A model generated the notes under the pieces. The model ran no database searches. It saw only the letters and a program-made list of their open reading frames with translations, and was not told the origin of the DNA. The translations under genes and the position numbers were made by a program. A stretch of DNA of 64,000 nt from Allocoprococcus comes. GTDB lineage: Bacteria > Bacillota > Clostridia > Lachnospirales > Lachnospiraceae. This document shows positions 25,781-36,106 of the stretch, in pieces (within the stretch, counting starts at the first letter, position 1; the number at the start of each line of letters is the position of its first letter). The stretch covers positions 1 to 64,000 of the forward strand of contig NZ_JAAIMM010000002.1 of NCBI RefSeq assembly GCF_013300725.1, given 5' to 3'.

Positions 25781-25868
25781 ATATCATATATGGAAAAGAT
25801 GTGAAAGTGGAAGAGATCTCGATACCTTTTATACTATATCGATGAGTGATTCTAAAGAAATATAGTAT

Positions 25869-25901
25869 GGATACGGGCATATTTGGGCAAGTATCCTTTT
25901 T
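25869..25901 (+). terminator. Expression-platform hairpin after the riboswitch
   Basis: GGATAC (25869-25874) and GTATCC (25891-25896) followed by TTTTT make a terminator-like hairpin. GGCATA in its loop (25877-25882) can pair with TATGCC (25903-25908 region), an alternative structure compatible with riboswitch-controlled termination. Which state c-di-GMP favours cannot be told. Confidence 0.5.
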
Positions 25902-26001
25902 ATATGCCAAAATGGGTACGAAAACTGGCAGGGACAGGTTCTCTGTATACAGATAAAAGCAGGATGAAGAAGGCACAAGACGAAGCGAGGATTTTTATAA
26001 A

Positions 26002-29000
26002 ATGGAAAATTATGAAGAAAAAATATATTCATTAGGTGAGACTGTAACGGGGCAGACACAGGTCATGTCACAGGTCGTACAGAAAACACTGGAAAATAAT
26101 GGCGGGGTAGGTATAATGACAGGATCTTATGACCAAAACCTGTCTATTTTGTCTGTGAATAATCTGCTGTTGCATAGTACAGGATATACATTCGATACTT
26201 CCATGGAACAGACAAAAGGATCATTGAAAAACTTCTTTTATAATGAGAAAGATATAATGAATCGAGATCGTTTTTCGCAGCTTCACGGAGCAGGGGAAGC
26301 ACAGATCCTTACTGCAGACGGTACAGTGAATAATGTACGGCTTTATAAAGAGGATGCGACAGATGAAGCGGGCAGACAGATCTGGGTTATGTCCGTACAG
26401 GTCAACTGGGATCATGTAAATTTGACACTGCTCAATGAGGCTATCTATTCCGGCTTCTGGTATTTTGACTGTGACGAAAACAGTGAGATTGTGAATGCAA
26501 ACTGGAGTCATGAATTCCGAAAAATGCTTGGCTATCATGACACTCTGGACTTTCCGAATAAACTGGAATCCTGGTCAGATCTTCTGCATCCACAGGATAA
26601 AGAAAGAGTAATGGTGCAGCTTCAGGCGGCAATTAAAGATAAGACGAATCAGATAAAATACCAGGTAGAGTATCGTATGAGAATGAAGGATAATCAATAC
26701 CAGTGGTTTCGGGCATCGGCAGAAGTAATACGCCGTCTGGATGGTTCTGCCAGCAGGATTGCCGGGATTTTTATTAACATTGATGCGGAGAAAAAAGAAA
26801 TCATGCAGGCACAAAAATCTGCTGCTTTCCACCGGGCTTTTACGAAAGCAGATTTGTGCGAGTATTATGTGAATCTGGAAGCGAATACTTTTGATACCTT
26901 TAAGGTTGAACCGTCCCTGATGACCGTCTTTGAACAGAGTCATACGTGGGATGAATTGATTCGGCATTTTGTGGATTCCTATGTTGTGGAGACAGATAAG
27001 AAGGCGGTATCCTCTTTTTACGACCGTGGTTATATTGCAGAAAGGCTGAAGGGTCTGGAAACCGAATTAGCTTTAGAGTGCCGTATCACTCTGAATGGAG
27101 AAGAACGATGGGTCCGTAATGTGGTCATACGTGGCGAAATAGAGGATTCAGAATATGCCATGATTTTCTTGCGTGATATCACAGAGACAAAGGTAGAGAG
27201 CGCACGGCATCTGCAGATGGCAGCGGATAATGCTTCCATGGAGCAGCTGATTCAGAGTATTGTGCGTCTGGTTGACCGCTTTGTTGTCTGTGATCTCGAA
27301 AATGACAGATATGAATTCTACAATCTGAATGGACAGATGATATATAAACCTTTTGGATTTTATCATGATTTTCAGATGCAGGTTCTTGAAAAATATAAGA
27401 CACTGGAACCATTGGAAGCTATAGATATCCTGATAGCCCCGGATAATATTCGGAAAAAACTGAAAAGTGAAAATGATATTTATAAGTTTGAGTATTGCAG
27501 CCTGGATGAAAAGACTTATAAAATCGCTTCTTATATTCCCCTGGAATGGAAGAATGGAAAGCTGGAAAGGGTATTGCTGGCATCCATGGATGTGACACAG
27601 GAAAAGAAAGCAGAGATTGAATCCCGTCAGGCACTGAAATAAGCTTACCGGTCCGCAGAAAATGCAAATCGTGCGAAAACAGAATTCCTTTCCAATATGT
27701 CCCATGATATCCGGACACCAATGAATGCGATTGTGGGTCTGACGGCAATCGCAGGAGCAAATGTTGAGAGCAAGGACAGAGTCATTGAATGCCTCGGCAA
27801 GATCACAGAATCAAGCCGCCATCTGCTGGGGCTGATCAATGAAGTATTGGATATGGCACGTATTGAAAGTGGAAAAATGACACTGGCACAGGAGGATTTC
27901 AATCTGCCAGATCTGGTGGATAATCTTATAACACTCACAAAACCGGTGATTGATGAACATAAACACAATTTAGATATACACATTAATCACATTGAACATG
28001 AGAGTGTCTGTGGTGACAGCCTGAGAATCCAGCAGGTATTTGTGAATCTGATGAGTAATGCGATCAAGTATACACCGGATGGTGGGAATATTACTTTTTC
28101 CATAGAGGAAAAGCCAAATGGATTTTCGGAACTTGGATGCTATGAATTTACGATTGAGGATAATGGGATCGGTATGTCACCGGAATTCCAGAAAATCATG
28201 TTTGATCCTTTCAGCCGCGCAGATGACCATCGGACAACCAGAGTCCAGGGAACTGGTCTTGGAATGGCAATCAGCAGAAATATTGTGAACCTGATGAATG
28301 GTAATATTAAAGTGGAAAGCACCTTACATAAGGGAACTAAAATTACAGTAACAATTTATTTGGAGCTTCAGGAAAAAGAAAAAGAACAGGACAGAAATCT
28401 GATGAATCTGCCTGTTCTGGTTGTGGATGATGATAAGACATGCTGTGAAAGTACAGTTGCTACACTGAAAGAAATCGGTATTACAGGTGAATGGGTTCTC
28501 TCTGGCAGAGAAGCTGTTGAGCGCTGCTATGCACGTCATGAGCTAAAAAATGATTACTTTGCTGTCATCCTGGACTGGAAGATGCCGGACATGGATGGCA
28601 TAGAAACAGCCAGACAGATCCGAAAACGGATAGGGAAAGAGATTACCATTATTGTACTGACATCTTATGAATTCAGTGAGATTGAAGAAGAAGCAAAGGC
28701 TGCAGGCGTAGATGCTTTTATTGCAAAACCGCTGTTCCGTTCCAGGCTGACGGCTACATTGCGGCAGTTTACTTCAGGCAGAAAAGAAAAAACAGCAAGA
28801 AATTATCTGGAGGAGCTGTCAGAAGCAGATTACACAGGAAAAAGGATTCTGCTGGTTGAGGATAATGAGCTGAACAGAGAAATTGGTGTTGAAATTCTGC
28901 AGATGACAGGGGCAGAAGTGGAAACAGCGGAAAATGGAAAAATTGCAGTTGAAAAAGTGGAAGCTTCTCCGAAAGGCTTGTATGACCTTATTTTTATGGA

Positions 29001-29208
29001 TATCCAAATGCCTGTCATGAATGGCTATGAGGCAACCGCAGCAATCAGGAGTCTTCCTGGTGAACGGGGAAAGCTGCCGATTATTGCCATGACTGCCAAT
29101 GCTTTTGCAGAAGACGTACAGCTGGCCAAAAATACAGGCATGAATGGACATCTTGCAAAACCTCTGGATATGAATAAGCTGAATGATGTCTTGGAAAGCT
29201 GGCTGTAA
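26002..29208 (+). pseudogene. PAS-containing hybrid histidine kinase interrupted by in-frame TAA
   Basis: Sensor kinase/response-regulator hybrid. The N-part (26002-27639) has PAS-type sensor domains (one around WFRASAEVIRRLDGSASRIA, about 140-260) and no membrane segment, ending in a coiled linker. After TAA at 27640-27642 the same frame continues AYRSAENANRAKTEFLSNMS with the phospho-acceptor His in MSHDIRTPMNAI, an ATPase domain (GTGLGMAISRNIVNLMNG) and two receiver domains (VVDDDKTCC...DWKMPDMDG and LLVEDNELNRE...MDIQMPVMNGYEA). The expected linker is LKEAYRSAE, so one Glu codon appears to have become TAA. The kinase half might be made from an internal start; full function needs readthrough. 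Confidence 0.85.
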
Positions 29209-29266
29209 TTGCTGCCCAATTATTGAATTAATGATTTTATCAGGAAAGAATGAGGAAAATACGAGT

Positions 29267-31111
29267 ATGGAAAAGGCAAAACATTATCTGATAGCGTTAT
29301 TGTTAGGGGTGCTTGTAGCAGCTACTGTTTTGTCTGGATGTGGACAATCTCAAAAAGCAATATCTAAAAATGATGAGCACCTTACCGTGTATCTGTGGGA
29401 AAATAGTTTGATAAAAAATATTGCTCCATATATTCAGGAGCAGTTTCCAGATCAGGATATTGAATTTATTATTGGTAACAATGATACCGATTTATATAGC
29501 TATTTTGAAGAGCATGGTGAACTGCCGGATATTATAACCGTGCGTCGATTCTCAGGAACAGATGCACAGGATCTGGAGCCATATCTTATGGATTTTGCTT
29601 CTTATGATGTTGTTTCCAGGTATTACTCCTATGCATTGCAATATTATAAAAATTCAAAAGATGAGATTCAGTGGCTTCCTATCTGCGGTATGCCGCAGAC
29701 AATCATTGCCAATAAGACATTGTTTGAACAGTATGGAATCAAGATACCGGAAAATTATGAGGAGTATGCACAGGCATGCCAGCAATTTTATGATAATGGT
29801 ATAAAACCTTATTCCCTGGATCTTGCAGAAGACTGGTCTGCTCATGAGGTGATTCAGACAGGTGCAATTGGTGAATTCATGAGTCTGGATGGAATCGAAT
29901 GGAGAAGCTCAGCTGAAAGTGCATCAGAGGATATCGCGTTTGATGACGCATTATGGAAACGTATTTTTTCAGAAACCAATACATTTCTGAAGGACTCACA
30001 TTTTACGAAAGATGATATCAGCGTCGATATTGATACTGCAACTCAGATGTTCCTTGAGGGGAAAGCAGCAATGTTTCATGGATATCCGGCACTTATGCAG
30101 GAAATTCAGGAACAGATGGATGCAGAATTAACCCGTATACCGTTTTTTTCACAGATTTCGGATGAATCTTTTATAAATATGACCCCTTCGCTAAATATTG
30201 CATTCAACAAAGAGCTGGAAAAAGATCAGGAAAAACTGGATCTGGCATTCGATGTCCTGGATTGCATGATTTCAAAAGAAGGACAAACGCTGATTGCAGA
30301 TGGAGCCGGTTTGATCTCATTGAATACCGATGTTCCAACCATGATGGAAGATGTGTCTGGTCTGGAAGACGAAACGAAAAATAATTCTGTTTATATCCGA
30401 TATTCTGCCAAAAAATCCTTCGCTGCCAGTCTGGAAGCTGTTCAAGGTCTGTTGTCAGGAGAAATGGATGAAACACAGGCATATGACGCTTTTCGTGGTA
30501 TAATGAATGGTAATGATACAGAAGAAAAAACGATGGTGAATTTTGAGCAGGAGTATTCTATTTCCCTGAATGATAAAAATGGTCGCGATGCGGCATCGTC
30601 TATTTTAACTACAGTCAGAGAAGAACATAATGCGCAGCTGGCCCTGGCGCCATACTATTACTTCACTTCTTCTATTTATAAAGGAGAATGTACCGGCAGT
30701 CGAGTTGCGCTGATGACAGCGAAGAACTCAGATACATCATTATATCTTGGAAAGATCAACGGTAAACAGATCTGTGAACTGGTGGAAAATTATCTTGCTG
30801 ATTCTAAAGATGGTTTTTCGGTAACCAATAAATATGAATTACCAATTGCCTCCGGTATGAAAATAATTGTCAAACATGAGGAAAACGGATTCTCTTTAAA
30901 GGATATAACAGTAAATGAAAGAGAATTGGACAAAGAAAAAGAGTATTCCATTCTTCTTACAGATGATACAATGTCTGTTTTGAAAGAAATATATCCGGAA
31001 TGTGAGATAGAGCAACTGAAAGCTACTACATTATCAAGTGCATGGACTACATCTATGTCAAAAGGACAGCAGCCGTCAGCACCGGAAGACTATATAGAGG
31101 TTGAAAAGTAA
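29267..31111 (+). CDS. Extracellular solute-binding lipoprotein with 5'-nucleotidase-like C-terminus
   Basis: Surface lipoprotein of 614 residues with lipobox VLSGC (Cys about 24). The first 400 residues follow the bacterial extracellular binding-protein fold (LTVYLWENSLIKNI, GDLPDIITV-like segment, MFLEGKAAMFHGYPALMQEI). The last 150 or so (LALAPYYYFTSSIYKGECTG, then INGKQICELVENYL and SGMKIIVKHEENG) resemble a 5'-nucleotidase C-terminal domain. It sits between two hybrid kinases with a 2-base gap to the second, so it probably delivers a ligand signal to a kinase rather than feeding a transporter; no permease genes are nearby. The longest frame starts at 29183; the signal peptide sets the ATG at 29267. 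Confidence 0.75.
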   Translation: MEKAKHYLIALLLGVLVAATVLSGCGQSQKAISKNDEHLTVYLWENSLIKNIAPYIQEQFPDQDIEFIIGNNDTDLYSYFEEHGELPDIITVRRFSGTDAQDLEPYLMDFASYDVVSRYYSYALQYYKNSKDEIQWLPICGMPQTIIANKTLFEQYGIKIPENYEEYAQACQQFYDNGIKPYSLDLAEDWSAHEVIQTGAIGEFMSLDGIEWRSSAESASEDIAFDDALWKRIFSETNTFLKDSHFTKDDISVDIDTATQMFLEGKAAMFHGYPALMQEIQEQMDAELTRIPFFSQISDESFINMTPSLNIAFNKELEKDQEKLDLAFDVLDCMISKEGQTLIADGAGLISLNTDVPTMMEDVSGLEDETKNNSVYIRYSAKKSFAASLEAVQGLLSGEMDETQAYDAFRGIMNGNDTEEKTMVNFEQEYSISLNDKNGRDAASSILTTVREEHNAQLALAPYYYFTSSIYKGECTGSRVALMTAKNSDTSLYLGKINGKQICELVENYLADSKDGFSVTNKYELPIASGMKIIVKHEENGFSLKDITVNERELDKEKEYSILLTDDTMSVLKEIYPECEIEQLKATTLSSAWTTSMSKGQQPSAPEDYIEVEK

Positions 31112-31119
31112 AATTGCAG

Positions 31120-33402
31120 ATGAAACAAACAGAAATTAAAAGAAAAAAAACAAGAGTATTGCTGCTTATAATGCTTGTCATTCTTTTAAGTTTAGTTTTT
31201 ATAAAACTTCTTATGCACAAGATGAACAGGTATATCGATGAAAACGGAAAGAGGAGCATGGGAGCGGTGGTGGAACAGATTCAGCAAACCTATGATCTTC
31301 AGGTAAATGGATACTACAGCCAGTTGCATTTGGTGGAAGACTATTTGCTTCAAGAGAAGGAATTGTCTCTTGAAACAGATACGCACAAGAAAATTTTTGA
31401 AGCATGGGAAAAAGAATCTGAAAGCACACTCCTGTTTCTTCAGGAAAATGGTAAAGCAATCACTGTGGATGGAAAAAAAATACGGATTGACATTCCGAGT
31501 AAGCTTCTGTTGGATTTAAGAAACGGACATAATATTGCAAAACTGGTTGACTGGAATCATGAAGAAACACAAAGCGGCGGTTATCTGGCTGCAATTCCAT
31601 GTCCGGAATATCGCATTGATGGAGAAACTTATACGGCAATCGGAACTGTATATGATCATGCAAAATTAGATTCTATGTTAAAACTGAAAGGATATAATGG
31701 GAATGCATACCTGTTTATGTTAGATAATGAAGGGAATATTACTTATACTAATCAGAGTGAAGATATATTTTTTCGAAATTATTCCTTGTTGAAGCATTTA
31801 AAGAAAGCACAGGCCATCACGGAAAACGAGGCTGCTTTTCTCCGAAAAAAGATAGAAGAAAAGGAAGCGGGAGTACTGCTTTTAGGAAAGGCTTCTCGCT
31901 ACTATCTGGGATATGCCCCGATAGAAAGCAACAATACGACATTGATCTGCATTGTGCCCAAAGGCATAGTTGATAACGTACTAAGAGATTATCAGAAAAC
32001 AATAGTGTTTGAAACAATATTCATGGCAGGTTTTATACTTTTGCTTTTTGCCGGATTATTCTACAGTATTTCCAGACGCAGTCTTGCTGAGCAAAAAGCT
32101 GAATACGAAAAAAGAAATAATGAGCTTCAGAAGCAGGCAATGAAGGAAATGGAGGAGTCCAATAAAAAACTGAAAAAGGCAAAGGACATTACAACGGAAG
32201 CCTTGCAGACAGCTGAAAATGCAAATAAGGCGAAAACAGATTTCCTGTCCAATATGTCACATGATATTCGTACACCAATGAATGCAATTATCGGCATGAC
32301 ATCATTGATCAGACATGATGCCGCTAATAAAGCGAAAGTAATAGAGTATGCAGATAAAATAGATATTTCATCACAGCATCTGTTAGGAATCATTAATGAT
32401 GTTCTGGATATGAGCAAAATTGAGGCAGGAAAAACAGTTTTTAAGTATACCGATTTTTCCATCTTGGATTTTATTACAGAACTCAATACCATATTCCATT
32501 CACAGATAGACGAAAAAAATCAGACTCTTACAATCATAAAAGAAAACATCCGGCACGAGTGGGTGAACGGAGATCAGGTTCATCTGATGCAGATTTTCAG
32601 CAACTTGGTTTCTAATGCAGTGAAGTACACGCAGGAAGGTGGAAAAATTCAGTTTATGGTAGAAGAATGTGAGACAAAGTCATCTGTCTACGCAAAGTAC
32701 CGTTTCTTAGTCAGCGATAATGGCATGGGAATGTCGGCAGATTTCAAAGATATAATTTTTGATGCTTTTACTCGCGCTGAAAGTTCTATGACGAATAAGA
32801 TACAGGGAACTGGTCTTGGAATGGCTATTACAAGAAACTTGGTTGAAGCAATGGGAGGCACCATAGATGTGGAGAGTGAACTGGGACAGGGAAGCTGTTT
32901 TGAGGTTCTCATAGATCTGAGAATTGCAGAGGATAGATCTGTTTCCTCAACAGTACAGGAAGAAAAGAATGAACAGAATGATAATATCTTTCAAGGAATG
33001 AGATTCTTGTGTGCGGAGGATAATGAGCTGAATGCAGAAATCCTGACGGAACTGTTAAAGATTGAGGGTGCAGAATGTACCATCTGTGAAAATGGTGAAG
33101 AGATTTTGAAGACATTTGAAAAGTCTGCACCAGGGGATTATGACATAATCCTGATGGATGTGCAGATGCCTGTTATGAATGGTTATGAGGCAACGAAGGC
33201 AATCCGCAGAAGTTCTCATGAGCTGGCAAAGAAGATTCCGATTATTGCAATGACTGCCAATGCATTTTCAGAGGATATCCAGCATTCTCTGGCAGCCGGT
33301 ATGAATGCCCATGTTTCAAAACCTGTAGAGATGAAGGTACTGGAAAAGACGATCAGAAACATAAAATCCGGTGGGGGTACCGAACCGAAGGTCATTGAAT
33401 AG
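31120..33402 (+). CDS. Membrane hybrid histidine kinase/response regulator
   Basis: Sensor kinase of about 760 residues. Membrane helix 1 (about 14-34) and helix 2 (about 300-322) enclose an extracellular sensor of about 265 residues, probably Cache/PAS-like. A coiled linker (about 325-370) leads to HisKA with the His in NMSHDIRTPMNAIIGM, the ATPase domain (N-box SNLVSNAVKYTQEGG, G-boxes DNGMGM and GTGLGMAI), and a C-terminal receiver with phospho-Asp in ILMDVQMPVMNGYEA. The start is uncertain: TTG 31114 or ATG 31120. The extracellular domain and the preceding lipoprotein make a plausible ligand-sensing pair. No DNA-binding output is attached. Confidence 0.88.
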   Translation: MKQTEIKRKKTRVLLLIMLVILLSLVFIKLLMHKMNRYIDENGKRSMGAVVEQIQQTYDLQVNGYYSQLHLVEDYLLQEKELSLETDTHKKIFEAWEKESESTLLFLQENGKAITVDGKKIRIDIPSKLLLDLRNGHNIAKLVDWNHEETQSGGYLAAIPCPEYRIDGETYTAIGTVYDHAKLDSMLKLKGYNGNAYLFMLDNEGNITYTNQSEDIFFRNYSLLKHLKKAQAITENEAAFLRKKIEEKEAGVLLLGKASRYYLGYAPIESNNTTLICIVPKGIVDNVLRDYQKTIVFETIFMAGFILLLFAGLFYSISRRSLAEQKAEYEKRNNELQKQAMKEMEESNKKLKKAKDITTEALQTAENANKAKTDFLSNMSHDIRTPMNAIIGMTSLIRHDAANKAKVIEYADKIDISSQHLLGIINDVLDMSKIEAGKTVFKYTDFSILDFITELNTIFHSQIDEKNQTLTIIKENIRHEWVNGDQVHLMQIFSNLVSNAVKYTQEGGKIQFMVEECETKSSVYAKYRFLVSDNGMGMSADFKDIIFDAFTRAESSMTNKIQGTGLGMAITRNLVEAMGGTIDVESELGQGSCFEVLIDLRIAEDRSVSSTVQEEKNEQNDNIFQGMRFLCAEDNELNAEILTELLKIEGAECTICENGEEILKTFEKSAPGDYDIILMDVQMPVMNGYEATKAIRRSSHELAKKIPIIAMTANAFSEDIQHSLAAGMNAHVSKPVEMKVLEKTIRNIKSGGGTEPKVIE

Positions 33403-33425
33403 TAACAAATGGAAAGTAACCAGAC

Positions 33426-33998
33426 ATGGGAGCTTATGAAAAAAGTACCGATGTTAATCAAATAGCTGCAGTCTATAGGGAGAATCCTGAAAATGCCTAT
33501 CGAGTATGCAGTATGGGGATTATCTATCGTGATCCGGAAGACAGTTACTACGATGACGCTGAATTTGCAATCGTAAAAGGAAATACCGTATTTGGAAATC
33601 TGATGGCTGATGTTCGGTTGGATCAATTACCAGAAAGCAAAGGAAGTGAAGAGTTCCAAAAGTATATGGAAGATCTGACGGATATGCAGAATCATGTGCT
33701 TCCATATCTGCAGAGCTTTTGCAACTTGGAAGAAAAAGGTGTGAAGGAGAGACGAGAACAGCAGATAGCAGAAAGAAATGAAGGAAGAGCAGATGAGCGA
33801 GTAACAAGTACCGAAGCGAATGCAGTGGTTAAGGATGCAGGAAAGACAGATAGAAAAATGGCACAGCAGAAGCAGACGGTAGATGGAAAAGATAAGAAAT
33901 TATCCATTCATGAACGGCTTGAAATCAATAAGAAGATTATTCAAGAAAAACAGGGAAAAGATAAGCCGGAGAGAGGAGCTGATTTTGGTGTGAGATAA
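33426..33998 (+). CDS. Hypothetical protein resembling mobile-element accessory proteins
   Basis: 190 residues, no signal peptide. The N-terminal half (DPEDSYYDDAEFAIVKGNTV, then FGNLMADVRLDQL) is globular; the C-terminal half is Lys/Glu/Gln-rich and ends LSIHERLEINKKIIQEKQ, like the tails of YodL/DUF4316-type proteins carried by clostridial conjugative elements. That kinship is by eye. The gene lacks a good ribosome site and could be the C-terminal remainder of a longer protein. It follows the hybrid kinase by 23 bases and is followed by a terminator. Confidence 0.5.
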   Translation: MGAYEKSTDVNQIAAVYRENPENAYRVCSMGIIYRDPEDSYYDDAEFAIVKGNTVFGNLMADVRLDQLPESKGSEEFQKYMEDLTDMQNHVLPYLQSFCNLEEKGVKERREQQIAERNEGRADERVTSTEANAVVKDAGKTDRKMAQQKQTVDGKDKKLSIHERLEINKKIIQEKQGKDKPERGADFGVR

Positions 33999-34003
33999 TT
34001 GAA

Positions 34004-34048
34004 AAAGGAATGGAAGTTACTGTTTTGGTAGCTTTCATTCCTTTTTTG
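34004..34048 (+). terminator. Intrinsic terminator after 33426-33998
   Basis: AAAGGAATG at 34004-34012 pairs with CATTCCTTT (34036-34044), with further pairing inside (GTTAC with GTAGC, imperfect), followed by a T run to 34047. Confidence 0.7.
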
Positions 34049-34193
34049 ACGTGAGAGAAGAGTTATTTTTGATTAAATAGATTGTTACATTCGTCTATAG
34101 TAGTGTTAATGTTACAAGAATATACACATCGACTACAGAATCTGTTTTCCAAAAACGAATAGATAGGTTTATTGAACAAAAAAATATTAGGAG

Positions 34194-34219
34194 TACAACA
34201 TAATATTAGTCATGTTGTA
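34194..34219 (+). promoter_or_regulatory. 26-bp palindromic operator, copy 1
   Basis: TACAACAT-N10-ATGTTGTA, perfect arms. An identical-arm copy lies 205 bases downstream, the spacing of about 19.5 helical turns. Likely bound by a dimeric regulator, perhaps the PucR-type protein itself. Confidence 0.65.
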
Positions 34220-34398
34220 GACAAGGAAGATTCTGTGAGGTATACTTGACCTTAAGAAAAAGGCGTTGTGAAATAAGGCTATTTATCATCTGACATGAAG
34301 GTGATTTTTGTCTAATCAATTGCCGTTTTTGTGCAATTTATAATGAAACAGGTCATATTTAACTTATTAACAAACAAAACAAATGTGAAAAATCAGTT

Positions 34399-34424
34399 TA
34401 CAACATAACAGATATTATGTTGTA
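34399..34424 (+). promoter_or_regulatory. 26-bp palindromic operator, copy 2
   Basis: TACAACAT-N10-ATGTTGTA, ending 28 bases before the ATG of the PucR-type gene, so a bound protein would lie over the promoter/leader. Inner bases extend the arms by two (TACAACATAA/TTATGTTGTA). Confidence 0.7.
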
Positions 34425-34452
34425 TTGATTTGGCAATGAATAAGGAGTAACG

Positions 34453-36106
34453 ATGGCATATACTGTAAGAAAATTACTTGAATCAGAACAGTTTCCCAAA
34501 ATGAAGCTGCTTTGCGGTGAAAAAGGTCTAGATTTGGAAGTGAAAGGCATTCGAATAATCGAAATTGAAGATATGGAGCGATACCTGACGGGTGGTGAAA
34601 TACTCATAACCAGTTTTCAGGTATATTTATCATGTAATGATCGAGAAGTAGAGCAGCATTTTGAAGATTTAGTTAAAAGTGACATAAGTGGATTCATTGT
34701 AAAGAAAAGAATATGATCCTACAGGACGCAGATTGAGTTTATTAGAAAAACACTGCAAAAAATATGAAATTCCTCTGGTAGAAATTTCAGAAGATTTATA
34801 TTACTGGGGAATTATCCGCTATGTTATAATGCAGGTATTCGATAAAGTTACTGCACGATTAAAGTATTTTAAAATTACACATGATAATTTTAATACGTTT
34901 ATTTTAAATAATAATGGATCATGTAATACAGCAAGTGATATTATCAATTTTTTAAGTGTCATGATCGAGAATCCTGTTGTGTTGTATTATGGTAATCTTA
35001 ATTGTATGGTTTCAACAAACTCGGACAACTCCAAGTTAATATTGTCAGATGAAATTCAGCCATATAAACCTAATATTATTACGAAATTTCAATATATGAA
35101 GCAGATGAAAGGAAGCTGTGTTCAATATGTAGTGAAATTTGCCATATTGAATGAGATGGAAATATATATAACAATAACAGAAGAAAATAGAGAACTGACA
35201 GAACTTGATTATATGGCAATCGAAAATGCGATTATTAACTTGCAGTATGGATTTTTGAGTGAATTTGCACAGGATGAAGTGAAAAAGAAGTATCAGAGAG
35301 ATATTGTCCATAATATTCTGAATGGATTACTGAGTTCGAAAGAAATGACTGAAGCGGCATCACAGCTCGGAATGAAAGAAAGCGATACTTACAGGGTTGT
35401 TGATTTTCATACCATCAAAAAAAATGTACAAAGAAAATATACAAAAGAACAGCTTCAAGAAGTAGGTGTTATCGTGGGTGAATTGATGTATCTTTTGCCG
35501 GATGCGCTTATTTACAGAAATATGGATCAGATTGTTATGATTCAACAGGTAGATCCCAATCAAACAGAACTGGAGTATCAAAAAGAGATGGAAGAAGTAG
35601 AGGATGTTATCCAGCGAAGCATCCTTTATAGAAAGAAAGATACAGACTTTCAGATTGGTATAGGAAAAAGTGTGAAAGGGTATCAACGGCTGAAAGAATC
35701 TTATCGCGAAGCGAGTCGGGCTATCAAGTATATAGACATTATCCGCCTGGTGACCGGTGATAAGAATAAATCAGTAGTACATTATTCGAACCTCGGTTTT
35801 TTCCAGATATTCGGCGAAATTGATGATGTGACGGAGCTGGAAAGATACATTCCGGGAACATTAAAGAAATTATATTTATATGATGATGAACATAAGGGAG
35901 AATTGATTACAACCTTGCAGATGTATCTTAGAAATAAGCAAAGTATTAGGAAAACTGCAGACGAAATGTTTGTTCATTATAGAACAATATCTTACAGGCT
36001 TGAAAAAATAAAACAAATTTCCGGAATTAATTTTGACAATGCAAATGAAGTACTGGCAGTTAGTAATGGCCTGATTATTTATAAAATGTTAAAAGAAAGA
36101 GAATAG
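34453..36106 (+). pseudogene. PucR-family regulator, frameshifted
   Basis: Transcription regulator of the purine-catabolism PucR/CdaR type. 34453-34713 encodes the PucR N-terminal ligand domain (VRKLLESEQFPKMKLLCGEK, GGEILITSFQ). The frame ends at TGA 34714-34716, and the rest continues one base out of phase (YDPTGRRLSLLEKHCKKYEI). Removing one A in the A-rich stretch 34701-34711 restores a single 550-residue protein. The later part has a GGDEF-like central domain and the C-terminal PucR helix-turn-helix (MFVHYRTISYRLEKIKQISG, about residue 500). The last 300 codons are nearly identical to the end of the next gene. GGAG at 34443-34446 supports the start. Confidence 0.8.

Larger units (their letters stand above)
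25320..26001. other. Intergenic region with gene remnant, promoter and c-di-GMP riboswitch
   Basis: About 680 bases: a possible regulator remnant (25400-25549), a terminator (25551-25587), a promoter (25619-25647), a c-di-GMP-I riboswitch (25684-25780) and an expression platform with a terminator-like hairpin (25869-25901) before the hybrid kinase gene. Confidence 0.7.
33999..34452. other. Intergenic control region before the PucR-type gene
   Basis: Holds a terminator (34004-34048) and two matching 26-bp palindromes (34194-34219 and 34399-34424). No gene was seen and no standard promoter was located with confidence. Confidence 0.6.
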
